Counted from the first letter of the stretch, positions 43,345 to 54,203 are shown. The stretch is DNA of 64,000 nucleotides from Bacteroidetes bacterium RIFCSPLOWO2_12_FULL_35_15 (GCA_001769385.1 MEPB01000049.1:62001-126000); one strand, 5' to 3'. Notes: generated by a model not told the origin, from the sequence alone. Numbers and translations are program-made.

Positions 43345-44114
43345 TTTTTTCTTCTTCTAAATTCCGAACAAATAACAGAAGTCGCAATAGCAGCATTTAA
43401 TGATTCTGCTTCTCCTGTAACAGCTTTGTAATGCGAGAAAGAAGGAATTCTTATTTTGTCAGTAATATAAGGCAGTAATTTTTCCGAAATCCCTTTTGAT
43501 TCATTTCCGATAATAATAAATCCACTTGAAGGGAGTTGTTTGGAGTAAATGCTTTCACCTGCTAACAATGCTCCAAATACCTGATATTTAATAGTTGATT
43601 CTTGATTCATTAGAAAATCACTCAAATCAGTGTAATGGATTTTTATTCTGGAGATAGATCCCATTGTGGCTTGTACTACTTTTGGATTAAAAGCATCAAC
43701 TGTTTCATTGCTGCAAATAATATTTTCGATGCCAAACCAATCTGCAACACGAATAATTGTTCCCAAATTACCCGGATCTTTTATCTCATCTAATAGTAAT
43801 GTAAGTTTATCTTTTAAAGAATCAATTTCCAATTGATAATGCGGTGTTTCACAAACAGCAAGTACTTCATTGGGAGCCATTAGTGCTGAAACACGCTCTA
43901 ATTCATTTTCTTTTATTTCGAAACGTTCAATTGTAGCTGCAATTTTATTATTTCTAAAAAAATCGGAAGTGGCATATACTTGTTTCACATTAATATCCGA
44001 AACAAGTAATTCGGGAACAATTTTAGTCCCTTCAGCAAGAAATAAATTATGCTCTTCTCTAAACTTTTTTTGTTTAAGAGAATTCACATATTTGATTTGA
44101 TTTTTAGAAAGCAT
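43341..44114 (-). CDS. TrmH/SpoU family RNA methyltransferase
   Basis: 257-residue RNA 2'-O-methyltransferase. A substrate-binding N-terminal domain (about 1-95: NSLKQKKFREEHNLFLAEGT) is followed by the SpoU domain with LLDEIKDPGNLGTIIRVADWFGI, VQATMGSISRIKI and FIIIGNESKGISEKLLPYITDKIRIP, ending ESLNAAIATSVICSEF. The RNA target is probably 23S rRNA or tRNA. Convergent with rsmE and divergent from tamL, an arrangement I associate with Bacteroidota. Confidence 0.93.
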   Translation of the reverse strand: MLSKNQIKYVNSLKQKKFREEHNLFLAEGTKIVPELLVSDINVKQVYATSDFFRNNKIAATIERFEIKENELERVSALMAPNEVLAVCETPHYQLEIDSLKDKLTLLLDEIKDPGNLGTIIRVADWFGIENIICSNETVDAFNPKVVQATMGSISRIKIHYTDLSDFLMNQESTIKYQVFGALLAGESIYSKQLPSSGFIIIGNESKGISEKLLPYITDKIRIPSFSHYKAVTGEAESLNAAIATSVICSEFRRRKN

Positions 44115-44307
44115 AAATCCAATATTATTTTTGTACGGACAAATGTAGTAATTTAGTAGCCTTTAGTGTACCAAAAGTATTCGGGTTTCGGATTTTTTTG
44201 TTTTCTACTAATTATAATGAACGAATTATAAATTAAAAATCTGAATTTGTAATCAGAAGATTTTAATTCAAGGTAATTTTAATATTCAAGGCAATTTTTG
44301 ATATAGC

Positions 44308-46776
44308 GTGAGCAAAAAAGGAATCATCATAAAATTAAATATTATAGCTGTCGTATCCTTGCTATTCTTTGCCTGTAATCCTGCCCGTAAACTTGAGGAA
44401 GGCGAATATTTGCTTAATAAAAATCATGTTATTGATAAGGATACAAAAATCGAAAAAAACGAGATTGAGAGTTATATTAAACAAAAACCGAATAGAAAAA
44501 TTCTTGTTGTATTTCGATTTCATTTATGGATGCATAATTTAGCAAATGAAGAGAGAATAAAACAAAAACGCATCTTTCATGATAAAAAAGTAGAAAATAG
44601 AAATAATAAAAGAATTGCAAAAGGAAAGAGGCCGAAAAAAAGTAATCGGCAACTTTTTGGGGAATGGCTTTTGGATATTAGTGAACCCCCTGTAATTGTT
44701 GATTCTGTGATCACTAAAAAGTCAACGAGGCAAATAAAATTGTTGTTGAATAATAAAGGGTACTTTATAAGCTCTGTTTCAGATTCTATTTATTATGGGA
44801 AAAGAAAAAAAGCAAGTGTATTTTATAAAATAAAAGCATCAGCACCCTACACTTTTAATAAAATTGATTATAAGATTTCGGATGATCTGTTATCATATTA
44901 TGTCTTTGCAGACTCCTCGAACACTTTAATTTCGGGCGGTTCAAATTATGATATTGATGTATTACAAAATGAACGAGAACGAATAACCAAAGAGTTAAAT
45001 AACAATGGCTACTATCTTTTTACTAAAGATTATATTTACTATGAGATTGATACAACTATTGGAAATAGAAAAGTTAATATTACAATTGGTGTTAAAAATT
45101 TCGCTCAAAAATATTCTGAAAGTAGCGATTCTATTGTGGAAACGCATCACCAACGTTTTTATATAAATAATATTTATATCCAACCGGATTTTGCTTCAAG
45201 AAAAACGGATACAACTCCGGTAGATACTCTAAAAGTTGAAGATTATTTTATTCTTCATACCCAAAAATTAAGATATAAAAGCAAAGTTCTGTTAAGTTCA
45301 GTCTTTATCCGTAAAGGAGAGTTATACCAATTGCAAAATGCAGAAGATACTTATAAACGATTATCTGAGCTTAAAGCTTTTAAGTCAATAAATATATTTT
45401 TTGTTCCGGTAAAAGGAAATTATCTGGATTGTTTCATTCAATTAAGCCCGATTTTAAAACAATCATTTATGCTTGAAACGGAAGGGACCAACACATATGG
45501 AAATCTTGGTATAGCTGGTAGTATTGTATATCAAAATAGAAATTTATTTAAAGGTGCAGAAGTCATTGAGCTCAGATTAAAAGGAGGGATAGAAGCCCAA
45601 GGCAATAAAAGTAATAGCAGTTCTACAGCTACAAGTAATGCTACTCAACGATTTAGTACAATTGAACTGGGGCCGGAGTTAAATGTATCTATTCCTCGCT
45701 TTTTGCTTCCATTTAAAATTAGATCTTCAAAAAAATTCAACCCAAAAACAATTTTCACAAGCGCATTAAATTATCAACAAACTCCGGATTACCAAAGAAG
45801 CATTACCAATCTTTCTTTTGCTTATACATGGAAAGAAAATGAAAAAATTCGACATACCATTTCTCCATTTATTATTGGATTTGTCAAAGTAACTAAAAGT
45901 ATTTCTTTTCAAGAAAAACTGGATCAGATTCACGACATTTATATCCGTAACAGCTATGATAATCACCTATCAACAAGTACACGTTATACATTTACATTTA
46001 ATGAACAGAATTTAAAAAAGCAGGAAAATTTTTCTTTTTTTCGTGTCAATGTGGAATCCTCGGGTAATATTTTAACCGGTATTTATGATTTGACAAATTT
46101 AATTGAGCCAAATACTATTGCCAAAGATGCAGGAGGAAGTTATAAAATGTTTGATGTCATTTATTCACAATATGTTAGAATTGATGCCGATTATCGTTAT
46201 TATTATAATTCCAACGAAATTAATAAGGTTGTTTTTCGTGTTGCGGCAGGTATAGGAAAACCATTCAAAAATTTCCCTACATTACCATTTGAACGTAGTT
46301 TTTTCAGTGGAGGTGCAAATGGGATAAGAGCTTGGCAATCAAGAACTCTTGGCCCTGGTTCCTATTCAAACAATGGGCAATATGTTTTCGATCAGTATGG
46401 TGATGGTCAGTTGGAAGCAAATGTTGAATACAGGGTAAAATTATTTAGAATTATTAATGGTGCATTATTCGCTGATGCGGGTAACATCTGGTTACGAAAG
46501 CCTGATCCTAACAGACCGGGAGGTGATTTTCAATTAGATCGTTTTTATAAAGAAATTGCCATTGGATCCGGAGTTGGTTTACGTGCTGATTTTAATTTTT
46601 TTGTAATTCGTTTCGATTTGGGATTAAAAGTGCGTGATCCACAATTTGATGAAACTAAAAGGTGGGTTATTCAAAATCTTTTCAATGCGGAATGGAAAAG
46701 CAATTATCAAGATAACCACAATAATAAAAAATATGGATTTTGGGCATTTAACATCGGAATTGGATATCCTTTTTAA
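44308..46776 (+). CDS. tamL: Translocation and assembly module lipoprotein TamL (BamA/Omp85 family)
   Basis: 822 residues from GTG at 44308. The signal peptide ends FFAC, making C23 the lipid anchor; this lipobox distinguishes TamL from proteobacterial TamA. POTRA-like periplasmic domains (about 110-430: RERITKELNNNGYYLFTKDY, YQLQNAEDTYKRLSELKAFK) are followed by the Omp85 barrel (about 440-822) with the loop GGANGIRAWQSRTLGPGSYS and a final strand ending in Phe. The partner TamB is not in the window. Probable role: outer-membrane protein insertion or lipid transport. Confidence 0.92.
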   Translation: MSKKGIIIKLNIIAVVSLLFFACNPARKLEEGEYLLNKNHVIDKDTKIEKNEIESYIKQKPNRKILVVFRFHLWMHNLANEERIKQKRIFHDKKVENRNNKRIAKGKRPKKSNRQLFGEWLLDISEPPVIVDSVITKKSTRQIKLLLNNKGYFISSVSDSIYYGKRKKASVFYKIKASAPYTFNKIDYKISDDLLSYYVFADSSNTLISGGSNYDIDVLQNERERITKELNNNGYYLFTKDYIYYEIDTTIGNRKVNITIGVKNFAQKYSESSDSIVETHHQRFYINNIYIQPDFASRKTDTTPVDTLKVEDYFILHTQKLRYKSKVLLSSVFIRKGELYQLQNAEDTYKRLSELKAFKSINIFFVPVKGNYLDCFIQLSPILKQSFMLETEGTNTYGNLGIAGSIVYQNRNLFKGAEVIELRLKGGIEAQGNKSNSSSTATSNATQRFSTIELGPELNVSIPRFLLPFKIRSSKKFNPKTIFTSALNYQQTPDYQRSITNLSFAYTWKENEKIRHTISPFIIGFVKVTKSISFQEKLDQIHDIYIRNSYDNHLSTSTRYTFTFNEQNLKKQENFSFFRVNVESSGNILTGIYDLTNLIEPNTIAKDAGGSYKMFDVIYSQYVRIDADYRYYYNSNEINKVVFRVAAGIGKPFKNFPTLPFERSFFSGGANGIRAWQSRTLGPGSYSNNGQYVFDQYGDGQLEANVEYRVKLFRIINGALFADAGNIWLRKPDPNRPGGDFQLDRFYKEIAIGSGVGLRADFNFFVIRFDLGLKVRDPQFDETKRWVIQNLFNAEWKSNYQDNHNNKKYGFWAFNIGIGYPF

Positions 46777-46829
46777 TTTTGCGTTTAATAAATACCATCG
46801 TTTCGTTTTCATCCATAATTAAAAATTTG

Positions 46830-46837
46830 TAGCTTTG
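46830..46837 (+). promoter_or_regulatory. -7 element (TAGCTTTG) for fructose-bisphosphate aldolase
   Basis: Matches TAnnTTTG. The leader to the ATG at 46946 would be about 105 nt and contains the AT-rich words ggcaaatttgaaaag and ttcaattttcaaatg, common in this genome's spacers. Confidence 0.6.
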
Positions 46838-46945
46838 CCCTCCAAAAATAATAACAATTAATTAATTTGAAAATGTGGCAAATTTGAAAAGGAACAGTAT
46901 TCAATTTTCAAATGAACAAATTCTCAGATCGTCAAATTTTAAAAC

Positions 46946-48004
46946 ATGGCAACTAAAAAAATTGAAGAATTATTGGGCGCAAATGCCGATAACTTACTGA
47001 ATCATAAATGTAGCACTATATCCAAAGAAAATATTCACCAACCTGGTGCTGATTTCGTGGATCGCATTTTTGCTCAGACAAATCGCAATCCTCAAGTTTT
47101 AAGAAGTATTCAGCAATTGTATGGAACCGGAAGATTAGCAAATACAGGTTATATGAGTATTTTACCTGTTGACCAAGGCATTGAACACAGTGCAGGTGCT
47201 TCATTTGCTCCCAATCCAATTTATTTTGATTCTGAAAATATTGTTAAGTTAGCTGTAGAAGGCGGTTGTAATGCAGTAGCATCTACTTTTGGTGTGTTGG
47301 CCTCTGTTTCTCGAAAATATGCGCATAAAATACCTTTTGTTGTTAAAATAAATCACAACGAATTTTTATCCTATCCTAACAAGTATGATCAAATCATGTT
47401 TGGTTCTGTTAAAGAAGCATGGAACATGGGAGCAGTAGCCGTTGGAGCAACCATTTATTTCGGATCTCCGGAATCTGGCCGTCAAATTGTGGAAGTTGCA
47501 CAAGCCTTTGAACATGCACATGAGTTGGGAATGGCAACTATTTTATGGTGTTATACACGTAACAATGCATTTAAAGTTGATGGAATCGATTATCACACGG
47601 CAACTGATTTGTCCTCACAAGCAAACCATTTGGGTGTTACAATTCAAGCAGATATAATAAAACAAAAATTATCTGATAAAAATGGTGGTTATAATGCCGT
47701 GAAATTTGGTAAAACACACCCAAAAGTTTATTCCGAATTAACTACTGATCATCCAATAGACCTTTGCCGTTACCAGGTGGCAAACTGTTATATGGGAAGA
47801 TTGGGATTGATAAATTCAGGTGGGGAGTCAAAAGGAGCCTCTGATCTGGCCGAAGCAGTTGCTACAGCGGTTATAAATAAACGTGCAGGTGGTCAGGGTT
47901 TGATTTCCGGTCGTAAAGCATTTCAAAAACCAATGAAAGAGGGTGTTGAACTCTTAAACACAATTCAAGATGTGTATTTGGATAAAACAATTACAATTGC
48001 TTAG
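46946..48004 (+). CDS. Class I fructose-bisphosphate aldolase (DhnA type)
   Basis: 352-residue Schiff-base aldolase of the DhnA/FbaB family, cleaving fructose-1,6-bisphosphate in glycolysis and working in reverse in gluconeogenesis. Blocks: [83 protein letters not shown] and [19 protein letters not shown] with the GRKAFQKP phosphate-binding end. Together with pckA and tpiA it gives the window several central carbon genes, not in one operon. Confidence 0.94.
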   Translation: MATKKIEELLGANADNLLNHKCSTISKENIHQPGADFVDRIFAQTNRNPQVLRSIQQLYGTGRLANTGYMSILPVDQGIEHSAGASFAPNPIYFDSENIVKLAVEGGCNAVASTFGVLASVSRKYAHKIPFVVKINHNEFLSYPNKYDQIMFGSVKEAWNMGAVAVGATIYFGSPESGRQIVEVAQAFEHAHELGMATILWCYTRNNAFKVDGIDYHTATDLSSQANHLGVTIQADIIKQKLSDKNGGYNAVKFGKTHPKVYSELTTDHPIDLCRYQVANCYMGRLGLINSGGESKGASDLAEAVATAVINKRAGGQGLISGRKAFQKPMKEGVELLNTIQDVYLDKTITIA

Positions 48005-48084
48005 CAAAATAGAGAATTAGAGAAATGGAAAATTAGAGATTAAATTCTTCAATTCATCAAATCTCCAAATCAATAATTAAAAAC

Positions 48085-48930
48085 ATGAGTTGGTTTAAAA
48101 GAATAAAAGAAGGCATTACTACTTCAACAAAGGAGAAGAAAGAAACTCCGGAAGGATTATGGTACAAATGCCCATCGTGCAAAAAAATTACAAACGCAAA
48201 TGAGCATGTATTAAATAAGTATGTTTGTTCAGAGTGCGAATACCATGAAAAAATCGGATCTGCCGAATATTTTGAAATAATTTTTGATAACAATGAATTT
48301 CAAGAGTTATTCCCAAATTTAACTGCTTCGGACCCTCTTCATTTTGTAGATACAAAAAAATATACCGATAGATTAAAAGATACCATTAAAAAGACCCAAT
48401 TAAAAGATGCTATTCGTGCAGCGCATGGAGTGGTGGAAGGTGAAGATTTGGTGGTTGCCTGTATGGATTTTACCTTCATTGGCGGTTCAATGGGAGCAGT
48501 GGTTGGTGAAAAAATTGCCAGATCCATTGATTATTGTCTTGAAAAACGCATTCCACTGATGATAATTTCAAAATCAGGAGGTGCACGTATGATGGAAGCT
48601 GCGTTTTCATTAATGCAGATGGCTAAAACATCAGCTAAATTGTCTTTATTGTCAGAGGCGAAAATTCCATATATATCATTCCTTACAGACCCTACAACTG
48701 GTGGAGTTACAGCATCTTATGCTATGCTTGGAGATCTGAACATTGCGGAACCGGGTGCCCTAATTGGATTTGCAGGTCCACGGGTGGTAAAAGAAACTAT
48801 CGGAAAAGACTTGCCAAAAGGCTTTCAAACATCTGAATTTGTATTGGAACATGGCTTTTTAGACAAGATTGTTAACCGTAAGGAACTTAAGCCAAAATTG
48901 GCCCAGCTACTTAAAATGTTCAAAAATTAA
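48085..48930 (+). CDS. accD: Acetyl-CoA carboxylase carboxyltransferase subunit beta
   Basis: 281 residues. A zinc ribbon C29-x2-C32...C48-x2-C51 ([26 protein letters not shown]) precedes the carboxyltransferase domain with [56 protein letters not shown] and [12 protein letters not shown]. It transfers carboxyl from biotin to acetyl-CoA in fatty acid synthesis; the alpha subunit is elsewhere. Spacer to the aldolase is 80 bp of AT-rich words. Confidence 0.96.
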   Translation: MSWFKRIKEGITTSTKEKKETPEGLWYKCPSCKKITNANEHVLNKYVCSECEYHEKIGSAEYFEIIFDNNEFQELFPNLTASDPLHFVDTKKYTDRLKDTIKKTQLKDAIRAAHGVVEGEDLVVACMDFTFIGGSMGAVVGEKIARSIDYCLEKRIPLMIISKSGGARMMEAAFSLMQMAKTSAKLSLLSEAKIPYISFLTDPTTGGVTASYAMLGDLNIAEPGALIGFAGPRVVKETIGKDLPKGFQTSEFVLEHGFLDKIVNRKELKPKLAQLLKMFKN

Positions 48931-49058
48931 AAAACAAACGGAATAGAACCCAGACAAGTCCCACAAAGCTTCTTTTACATTGGATATTTGTTAATTGGTT
49001 ATTGTCTAATTGTCCCACTTCTGCTAAGTATATCGAAAAACTATTTTTCTCCTTTTTA

Positions 49059-49088
49059 TTGCAGATTTAAAAAAGATATTTATCTTTG
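49059..49088 (+). promoter_or_regulatory. Promoter of rpsO (-33 TTG and -7 TATCTTTG)
   Basis: TTG at 49059-49061, a 19-bp spacer and TATCTTTG at 49081-49088 match the Bacteroidota consensus in both elements and spacing. It places the transcript start near 49094, downstream of the in-frame ATG at 49086, which fixes the rpsO start at 49125. Confidence 0.8.
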
Positions 49089-49124
49089 CATTCCGAAAAA
49101 AAAATAAAACAAAATATCATTACG

Positions 49125-49394
49125 ATGTATTTAACTACTGAAATTAAAAAAGACATTTTCAAAAATCACGGAAAATCTGAAAAAGATACAGGAAGATCTG
49201 AAGGACAAATTGCATTGTTCTCTCACAGAATTGACCACCTTACTGAGCATTTGAAATCGAACAAAAAAGATTTTGGAACTCAAAAATCACTTATTAATTT
49301 GGTTGCTAAAAGACGTAGCTTATTAGATTATTTAAAAGCGAACGACATTGAAAGATATCGTGCTATCGTAAAAAAACTTGACTTAAGAAAATAA
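49125..49394 (+). CDS. rpsO: 30S ribosomal protein S15
   Basis: 89 residues from ATG 49125 (MYLTTEIKKDIF), the normal S15 length. Core motifs GRSEGQIALFSHRIDHLTEHL and LVAKRRSLLDYLKANDIERY are present. S15 binds 16S rRNA and organises the central domain of the 30S subunit. An upstream ATG at 49086 lies before the predicted transcript start and is rejected. It precedes pnp, a classic conserved pairing. Confidence 0.96.
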   Translation: MYLTTEIKKDIFKNHGKSEKDTGRSEGQIALFSHRIDHLTEHLKSNKKDFGTQKSLINLVAKRRSLLDYLKANDIERYRAIVKKLDLRK

Positions 49395-49420
49395 GTTGAT
49401 TTCTTTAGATAAGATTATCA

Positions 49421-49453
49421 AAAAGGCATCCTGCTAATAAGCTGGGTGCTTTT
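49421..49453 (+). terminator. Terminator between rpsO and pnp
   Basis: aaaaggcatcc (49421-49431) pairs with gggtgcttttt (from 49444) through GCAtCC/GGgTGC, followed by T-run. It probably separates the ribosomal gene from pnp, perhaps incompletely. Confidence 0.65.
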
Positions 49454-49528
49454 TGTGCATATAAACACTAACAATAAAACATAAAATAAAAGAGGTAAAG
49501 AAAACAATAAATCTAAAACAAAAAAAAG

Positions 49529-51673
49529 ATGTCACAAATTGGAATTACACACACGTTTAAATTAGCGGATGGTCGTGAAATAACATTAGAAACAGGGAAA
49601 TTAGCAAAGCAAGCCGATGGTTCGGTAGTTGTAAAAATGGGAAATACGATGTTGCTTGCAACTATAGTATCAAACAAAGATGCTAAAGAAGGAACAGACT
49701 TCTTGCCACTATCTGTTGATTATCAAGAGAAATTTGCTTCTGCGGGTCGTTTTCCGGGTGGATTCTTTAAGCGCGAAGCCCGTATCTCCGATTACGAAAT
49801 ATTGATCTGTCGTTTGGTTGACCGTGCATTACGTCCACTTTTCCCAGAAGATTATCACTCTGATACACAAGTGTTGATCTCTTTGATTTCAGGAGATAAA
49901 AATACGATGCCTGATGCATTAGCTTGTTTAGCAGCTTCTGCAGCAATATCAGTTTCTGACATTCCATTTAATGGACCGGTTTCAGAAGTTCGGGTTAGTA
50001 AACTGGATGGAAAACTAATAGTTAATCCTTCAGTTGAGGAAATGGCAAAATCAACACTGGATATCATTGTTGCAGCAAATGCAAAAGACATTATGATGGT
50101 GGAAGGTGAAATGAAAGAAATTTCAGAAGCGGAGATGTTGGAAGCAATTAAATTTGCTCATGAAGCTATCCGTTTACAAATTAATGCCATCAATGAGTTT
50201 GTAACTAAAGTGGAAGCTGTTAAGGGTAAAATCGTTAAACGTGAATATAATCATGAAACAAATGATGCTGAATTAAAGGAGCGTGTTTACAAGGCACTTT
50301 ATGATAAAGCATACGCTGTTGCTAAAACACAAAATCCAAATAAAAAGGAACGTAGCGCTGCTTTCAAAGCTGTAGTAACTGAATTTATAGATTCATTACC
50401 GGAAGAAGAAAAAGCAACTATCAGTACAAGTTTGGTGAAAAAATATTATCATGAAGTTGAATATGATGCTGTTCGCAGATTTGTATTGGATGAAAGAGCC
50501 CGTTTAGATGGTCGCAAAACAAATCAAATTCGTCCTATCTGGAGCGAAATTGGTTATTTACCTTCTGCTCATGGTTCTGCAGTCTTCACTCGTGGTGAAA
50601 CGCAATCATTGACTTCGGTAACATTAGGAACTAAATTAGATTTACAATCTATTGATAGAGCATTATATCAGGGTCAAAATAACTTTATGTTGCATTATAA
50701 CTTCCCCGCATTTTCTACTGGCGAAGTAAAACCAAATCGTGGTCCGGGAAGACGTGAAATTGGTCATGGTAACCTGGCTGAACGCGCATTAAGACAAGTT
50801 CTTTCATCTGAAAATCCATATACCGTTCGTGTTGTATCTGATATTTTAGAATCAAACGGTTCGTCTTCAATGGCTACAGTTTGTGCCGGAACATTGGCGC
50901 TGATGGATGCAGGTGTTAAAATTAACAAACCTGTTTCAGGTATTGCAATGGGATTAATTACCGATGATAAAGGAAAATATGCCATCCTTTCCGATATTTT
51001 AGGAGATGAAGATCATTTAGGTGATATGGACTTTAAAGTATGTGGAACGAAAGATGGTATCACTGCTTGCCAAATGGATTTGAAAGTGGATGGTTTACCT
51101 TACGAAGTAATGGCAGAGGCTTTGGAACAAGCAAAACAAGGTCGTTTACATATCTTAGGTGAGATGGCAAAGACTATTACTGCATCTCGTGAAGATTACA
51201 AACCACATGCTCCACGTATTGTTAAAATGGTTATTCCAAAAGAATTTATCGGAGCAATTATCGGACCCGGAGGAAAGATCATTCAGGAAATGCAACGCGA
51301 AACAGGTGCTACTATTGTAATTGAAGAAAAAGATGGAATGGGACATATAGACATCGTTGCTGTTGATAAAGAGAAAATTGAGGCTGTATTAGCGAAAATA
51401 AAAGGCATTGTTGCACAACCGGAAGTTGGTGAAGTGTATGAAGGGAAAGTAAAATCAATAATGGCATTTGGTGCTTTTGTTGAATTTATGCCAGGTAAAG
51501 ATGGTTTGTTACACATCTCTGAAGTTGGTCATTCCAGATTAGAAAGTATGGAAGGCGTTTTGAAAGAAGGGGATAAGATACAAGTGAAATTAATTGGAGT
51601 TGATCCTAAAACAGGAAAATTCAAATTGTCTCGCAAAGCATTGTTACCAAAGCCTGAGCAAGCAACAGCATAG
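49529..51673 (+). CDS. pnp: Polyribonucleotide nucleotidyltransferase (PNPase)
   Basis: 714 residues. Phosphorolytic 3'-5' exoribonuclease with two RNase PH cores (about 10-235 and 315-545, the second with [15 protein letters not shown] and [20 protein letters not shown]), an all-helical linker between them, a KH domain (about 560-620: [20 protein letters not shown]) and an S1 domain (about 628-705: [20 protein letters not shown]). It acts in mRNA decay. All domains are present and the length is normal. Confidence 0.97.
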   Translation: MSQIGITHTFKLADGREITLETGKLAKQADGSVVVKMGNTMLLATIVSNKDAKEGTDFLPLSVDYQEKFASAGRFPGGFFKREARISDYEILICRLVDRALRPLFPEDYHSDTQVLISLISGDKNTMPDALACLAASAAISVSDIPFNGPVSEVRVSKLDGKLIVNPSVEEMAKSTLDIIVAANAKDIMMVEGEMKEISEAEMLEAIKFAHEAIRLQINAINEFVTKVEAVKGKIVKREYNHETNDAELKERVYKALYDKAYAVAKTQNPNKKERSAAFKAVVTEFIDSLPEEEKATISTSLVKKYYHEVEYDAVRRFVLDERARLDGRKTNQIRPIWSEIGYLPSAHGSAVFTRGETQSLTSVTLGTKLDLQSIDRALYQGQNNFMLHYNFPAFSTGEVKPNRGPGRREIGHGNLAERALRQVLSSENPYTVRVVSDILESNGSSSMATVCAGTLALMDAGVKINKPVSGIAMGLITDDKGKYAILSDILGDEDHLGDMDFKVCGTKDGITACQMDLKVDGLPYEVMAEALEQAKQGRLHILGEMAKTITASREDYKPHAPRIVKMVIPKEFIGAIIGPGGKIIQEMQRETGATIVIEEKDGMGHIDIVAVDKEKIEAVLAKIKGIVAQPEVGEVYEGKVKSIMAFGAFVEFMPGKDGLLHISEVGHSRLESMEGVLKEGDKIQVKLIGVDPKTGKFKLSRKALLPKPEQATA

Positions 51674-51693
51674 GTTTTGTTGAATTCAATATT

Positions 51694-51722
51694 AAAAAGG
51701 CTATCATTTCGATAGCCTTTTT
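51694..51722 (+). terminator. Intrinsic terminator of pnp
   Basis: aaaaaggctatc (51694-51705), five-base loop and gatagccttttt (51711-51722): a perfect 12-bp stem with T-run. Confidence 0.9.
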
Positions 51723-51846
51723 ATTTACAAAAAAAACAAATTAGAGGTCAACCCGTCCAATAGTTCCCTGAATTCTGAATAAGATCAAGCTTGAGGCCAT
51801 TCCTAAGTAATTCGGAATCTATGGGTGGCTAAAGAATCTAATAAGA

Positions 51847-52440
51847 ATGACAACCACAAAAATGTTGATGATGGAAAAAAATCATGAAAACAAAATTTTC
51901 GAAAAAGTCAATTTCGCTAATAAAGAATTGAAAAATGCAACATTCGAAAAATGTACATTTATGAATTGTGACTTTTCCAATAGCAATTTATCAGGCAATA
52001 CGTTTAATGAATGTTCTTTTGAAAACTGCAACATGAGTATGGCAAAGCTTAACAAAACAAAAGTGACACATGTGAATTTTGTCAATTGTAAGTTGATCGG
52101 CATTAATTTTAATGAGTGTGCCGATTTTCTTTTCAGTGCTGATTTTAATAATTGCATCCTTGATTATACATCTTTTGCCGGAAAAAAAATACCAAAAATA
52201 AAGTTTGTAAATTCCTCGTTAAAAGAAGCGAATTTTTCAAATACAGAGCTAAGCGAATCAATATTTCTAGATTCTAATTTGGAAGGAGCTGTTTTTAATA
52301 AAACGATTTTAAATAAAGCTGATTTTACTTCTGCTTATAATTTTACTATTGATCCGGAATCGAATAGTGTAAAAAAAACAAGGTTCTCAAGAAGCTCTAT
52401 TCACGGGCTCTTGATGAAATATGATATGGTAATTGAATAA
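51847..52440 (+). CDS. Pentapeptide-repeat protein
   Basis: 197 residues (the true start could be the internal Met9). From about residue 20 to 175 it consists of five-residue turns with a central Phe or Leu (KNATF EKCTF MNCDF SNSNL SGNTF and NSSLK EANFS), building a right-handed quadrilateral beta-helix. Several turns contain Cys (KCTF, NCDF, ECSF, NCNM). No signal peptide. Some relatives mimic DNA and protect gyrase, but nothing here points to a specific role. Confidence 0.88.
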   Translation: MTTTKMLMMEKNHENKIFEKVNFANKELKNATFEKCTFMNCDFSNSNLSGNTFNECSFENCNMSMAKLNKTKVTHVNFVNCKLIGINFNECADFLFSADFNNCILDYTSFAGKKIPKIKFVNSSLKEANFSNTELSESIFLDSNLEGAVFNKTILNKADFTSAYNFTIDPESNSVKKTRFSRSSIHGLLMKYDMVIE

Positions 52441-52458
52441 AGGAGAGTTTATAAATTT

Positions 52459-53787
52459 CTATTTTCTTAATTGAGCAAAAGCTTTTTTTAAAGGAGGGAT
52501 CACTACCATTAAAATGCCTGCAAACATTATAAATCCTGAAAAAGTAAAGACAATTAGGATAGGATTTATTTTTGCCATTACTTCAGCAAACGATAATTTA
52601 TCAACCACAATTCCAATTCCTTTTTCAGCACCGGCAATAATCAAACACACAAAAAATACCAATAACGAAATATTAAAAATCCAATAGCCACTTTTAATAG
52701 TTTTTTCTTCACCTGTTGTATAGTTTTTATCTGTCGCATCATTAATGATAAAGAAGCAGGATGCCAGAAGAATCATGGTGTTTATGCCAATCATACTTCC
52801 CATTGCATGAGCAACGGTAATATGAGTTCCATGTGTAAATAAATTAACTGCAGGAATGGAGATCGCCAATGCAAGTGTTAGATTAATAAATATCCAAATA
52901 TCAGCAGCTACTAAAAAGCGATATGATAAAATATGAAAATCTTTTTTGCTTTCCGAAAGAGTACTTTTCCAGTTCCAAATAATTTTTGCAAGCAGAATTA
53001 ATTCTGTCATGCTAATGATGTATGAAAGATAACGAATCCATTGGGCCGCAGGTACATTATAAATATGATGAGCCCAACCAAACATTAAATTCGTGAGACC
53101 AAGTAAATAGGTTAGAAAAGCTATTTTGGTTCTACTCATGCTATGGTCGCCTTTAATTTTTTCCATCACAAATATCGCTGTTCCGTAGATCAGCATATTC
53201 CATGAGCCAACTAAAGCCCCATTTGCTTTCCATTGTACCGTTATTTCACGAACAACATTATTTCTGAAATAGGGAAGAACCCAAAGATAACTTTCGGTAA
53301 AAGTGAAGAGAAAAAAGAAAATCCCGGTACCCCACATCCATTGGTACACAGGCCAGTTTTTTGCAGTTGTAAAAACTGTTTTAAAATAATTCCATCCAAA
53401 AATGATCCAGGAAATAAAAATTGGAATGGCAAGAATAGGAGGGAACTCCCAATATTCTCTTCCACCAAATTTTCCAAAGAAATAACTAAATATAATTAGT
53501 ATGCCTGTTAAAACGAAAATATAAAAATGAAATCTTCCTGCTCTTTCAGAATACAAAGGAGCTCCAATAAATTTTGGAAGATAATAGTAAATGCCACCAA
53601 CAGATGATAAAAATACCCATGCAACAACAAGTGAAACGTGAAGTGGGCGGTTTTTAAAGAAAGGTAATGAATCCAAAGTTCCGGGGAAAACAAATTGCAA
53701 AGCAGCGATACTTCCGAAAAGTAATCCGCCTAAAAGAGCGATAAGGCCAAGAGTAATGAATGCTAATCCTAAATTTTTTTTAATCAT
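52459..53787 (-). CDS. NorB-like haem-copper oxidase superfamily subunit with altered ligands
   Basis: 442 residues, about 12 membrane spans, related to cytochrome bc-type nitric oxide reductase (GREYWEFP motif; HHIYN; THGTHITVAHA). H50 fits the first low-spin haem ligand, H240/H241 two FeB ligands and H327 the haem b3 ligand. Aligning by motif and spacing (Trp to HH is 44 residues in both) puts N189 where NorB has the third FeB histidine, V193 at the FeB glutamate, N197 at the next conserved glutamate and M329 at the second low-spin haem histidine; E262 is kept. It joins norC with a 1-bp overlap. It may be a divergent NO reductase or another activity. Confidence 0.82.
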   Translation of the reverse strand: MIKKNLGLAFITLGLIALLGGLLFGSIAALQFVFPGTLDSLPFFKNRPLHVSLVVAWVFLSSVGGIYYYLPKFIGAPLYSERAGRFHFYIFVLTGILIIFSYFFGKFGGREYWEFPPILAIPIFISWIIFGWNYFKTVFTTAKNWPVYQWMWGTGIFFFLFTFTESYLWVLPYFRNNVVREITVQWKANGALVGSWNMLIYGTAIFVMEKIKGDHSMSRTKIAFLTYLLGLTNLMFGWAHHIYNVPAAQWIRYLSYIISMTELILLAKIIWNWKSTLSESKKDFHILSYRFLVAADIWIFINLTLALAISIPAVNLFTHGTHITVAHAMGSMIGINTMILLASCFFIINDATDKNYTTGEEKTIKSGYWIFNISLLVFFVCLIIAGAEKGIGIVVDKLSFAEVMAKINPILIVFTFSGFIMFAGILMVVIPPLKKAFAQLRK

Positions 53788-54203
53788 TATTGATTATAAT
53801 TTACACTTCCATCACTATTAATCGAATACTTGATTGTTGGTGAAACACCTGTTTTGTCAACGTATTTGAGGTATGCAATGAGGGAGTTTATTTCTTGTTC
53901 ATTTAAATGAAAATTTGGCATTTTCTGTGTTCCGCTCATGATAAGCGCTTTTGTATAGATTTCTCCTTTTCCCGGAGCAGAAATAACATTGGTTAGATCG
54001 GGGCCCATATAACCGCCAAGGCCATACAATTGATGGCATGAAAAACAATTATTTTGCTGGTAGATCACCTTTCCCGCTTGAGCATCAGTTGTCATTAATT
54101 CTTTTGCATCGCTGGGTGTATCGCTAGTATAGACAAAAAACGAATAGATACAAAAAGTAATAAATAAGAATCCAAAATAAATTTGTTTAGCGATCAATGG
54201 CAT
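53787..54203 (-). CDS. NorC-like membrane-anchored cytochrome c
   Basis: 138 residues: a single N-terminal anchor (about 7-25) and one c-type haem domain with C53-F-S-C56-H57 and a likely axial Met95 (GTQKMPNFHLNEQEINSLIAYL). The block CFSCHQLYGLGGYMGPDLTN is the NorC signature. It would carry electrons from the periplasm or respiratory chain to the NorB-like subunit, whose gene begins within its last codon region. Haem motif intact. Confidence 0.9.
   Translation of the reverse strand: MPLIAKQIYFGFLFITFCIYSFFVYTSDTPSDAKELMTTDAQAGKVIYQQNNCFSCHQLYGLGGYMGPDLTNVISAPGKGEIYTKALIMSGTQKMPNFHLNEQEINSLIAYLKYVDKTGVSPTIKYSINSDGSVNYNQ

Noticed and set aside
51760-51830. Short inverted repeat attcctaagtaattcggaat before the pentapeptide gene
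   Set aside because: Weak symmetry with no promoter or terminator context; likely chance.
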